Of a stretch of DNA of 64,000 nucleotides, positions 63,108 to 64,000 are shown in pieces; within the stretch, counting starts at the first letter, position 1; every line of letters starts with the position of its first letter. Made by a program: the position numbers and the translations under genes. The DNA comes from Dendrolimus kikuchii (lineage: Eukaryota > Arthropoda > Insecta > Lepidoptera > Lasiocampidae), in assembly GCA_019925095.2 (NCBI GenBank), contig CM034394.1:22306272-22370271 (forward strand), given 5' to 3'. The notes beneath the pieces are model-generated. The model saw nothing but the letters and a program-made list of their open reading frames with translations. It was not told the origin of the DNA and did no database searches.

Positions 63108-64000
63108 GTTAATATAAAAATCATTCATAGAAAGTTTACAGTTAAGGTACTAACTAAGGTAAAGCATCATTTAGAGTTAAGATCAAGCGAACAGTATTTT
63201 AAGTCTAATAAAGTAGATGAAACAGAAAGCGACAATATAGTAGCAAGTGTTCGAATTATTGAATAGTGTCTGCCAATCTCTATCAAAAACATGCATAACA
63301 TTATTGTCACCTCTATTTCTCATTGGGATAAGCAAACATGATGGGTATCAGTTTGCCACAAGTCTGACAAACATCTTTCGCTTCACCAACATTCATTAAT
63401 CTCTTCATACATACACATTTATTTAAAGTACTTTTTACCTGACATTCCTACAAAATATCTTCAATATAATCATAATTATCGTGGTTCGTTTCATATATAT
63501 TTGAGGTTGTGTGTTGTACGAGATAGAGATATGAAATCAGCTTTATGTTTTTAATGAGAAATCAGAAATAAATTACACAATTAATAATGTAATTAGATGG
63601 TTATCAAAAAATGATCTTAAATTTAATGTTACGGAAACTAAAAATGATTCAATTTTTATCTATAAGAGCTAGGCAATTTAGTCTTAGAGCTATTTGTTAT
63701 AGTGATGCGATAGAAGAGATGACTGTAACGAAATATTTATGTATACAAATCGATAACACTCTTAAATAGAAAAGATATATAGGCGAAGTTCGCAAAAAAG
63801 TTAATAAATTTATATTTCCTCTTAAGCAAATCAAGCGTACCGAAAAAAATTTTTTTTTTAACGAATCTTTATGCATTCATTGTTTGTCTAAGCATTTTTC
63901 GATGTGTTTGTCTAAATATGTAGCTAAAGTCTGTGCGAAAACATGGTATCACTGAAAAGAAGCATAATTAATATTTTTCAAAGGGGTATCCATAGAGTTC
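63108..64000 (+). other. Start of the intron after the transmembrane exon
   Basis: No cytoplasmic exon was recognised before the window ends. Apart from the LINE relic starting near 63570, I see nothing in 63108-63570. Confidence 0.7.
63570..63960 (+). pseudogene. CR1/Jockey-type LINE reverse transcriptase relic
   Basis: Broken plus-strand frames read VIRWLSKNDLKFNVTETKND and later MTVTKYLCIQIDNTLK and GEVRKKVNKFIFPLKQIK. These match the W...N.L..N..KT and YLG..ID..L.....I..V..K domains that follow the YXDD motif in LINE reverse transcriptases. Many stops; probably continues past the window edge. Confidence 0.6.

Overview
The window looks like nuclear DNA of a moth or butterfly. It is AT-rich and has long introns. 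It is packed with RTE, R1, CR1/zenon-like and Dong/R4-like LINE fragments, tRNA-derived SINEs, solo LTRs and small terminal-inverted-repeat elements of the kinds common in Lepidoptera. I see no bacterial or organellar features. The order is inferred from repeat and gene style; the species is not recognisable.

One host gene runs left to right across almost the whole window: a Sidestep-family cell-surface receptor of the immunoglobulin superfamily. Eleven internal coding exons can be placed at base resolution from splice sites and unbroken reading-frame phase: 2415-2611, 22219-22329, 24433-24645, 26279-26430, 26924-27068, 31018-31148, 40726-40888, 46545-46696, 54858-55080, 61836-62051 and 62979-63107. 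Joined, they give 610 complete codons. These encode the second half of Ig1, then Ig2, Ig3, Ig4 and Ig5, one fibronectin type III domain, a single transmembrane helix and the first cytoplasmic residues. The signal peptide and first half of Ig1 lie upstream of the window, and most of the cytoplasmic tail lies downstream. In Drosophila, Sidestep proteins are ligands or receptors for Beat-family proteins in motor axon guidance and synaptic partner matching. Which paralog this is cannot be decided here.

Everything else is intron. Intron 1 (19.6 kb) holds a Tc1/mariner-type transposase relic, many SINE-like copies, LINE ends and two solo LTRs. Introns 2-5 are shorter and cleaner, with one MITE and one further solo LTR. 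Intron 6 (9.6 kb) has a pipsqueak-HTH/PHD-like transposon relic, an R1-clade LINE end and a Dong/R4-like LINE end in a TAA microsatellite. Intron 7 (5.7 kb) contains a LINE interrupted by a piggyBac-type MITE and a solo LTR, a deleted PIF/Harbinger element, and a long TA microsatellite that ends 36 bases before exon 8. Intron 8 (8.2 kb) is dominated by recent insertions of one RTE family, including the longest open frame in the window (458 codons of reverse transcriptase, minus strand) and an inverted partner copy. Intron 9 (6.8 kb) has an R1-type LINE nested in an RTE-type LINE that keeps a 17-bp target duplication.

Repeat family names used below are mine. Family A is a ~310 bp SINE-like unit. 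SINE-B and SINE-C are two tRNA-headed SINEs. Family D is a CTAGCTG...CCCGCG-headed dispersed element. Family E is a short repeat seen twice. RTE-1 and RTE-2 are two RTE-type LINE families. No rRNA, functional tRNA, CRISPR or operon-like structure was found.
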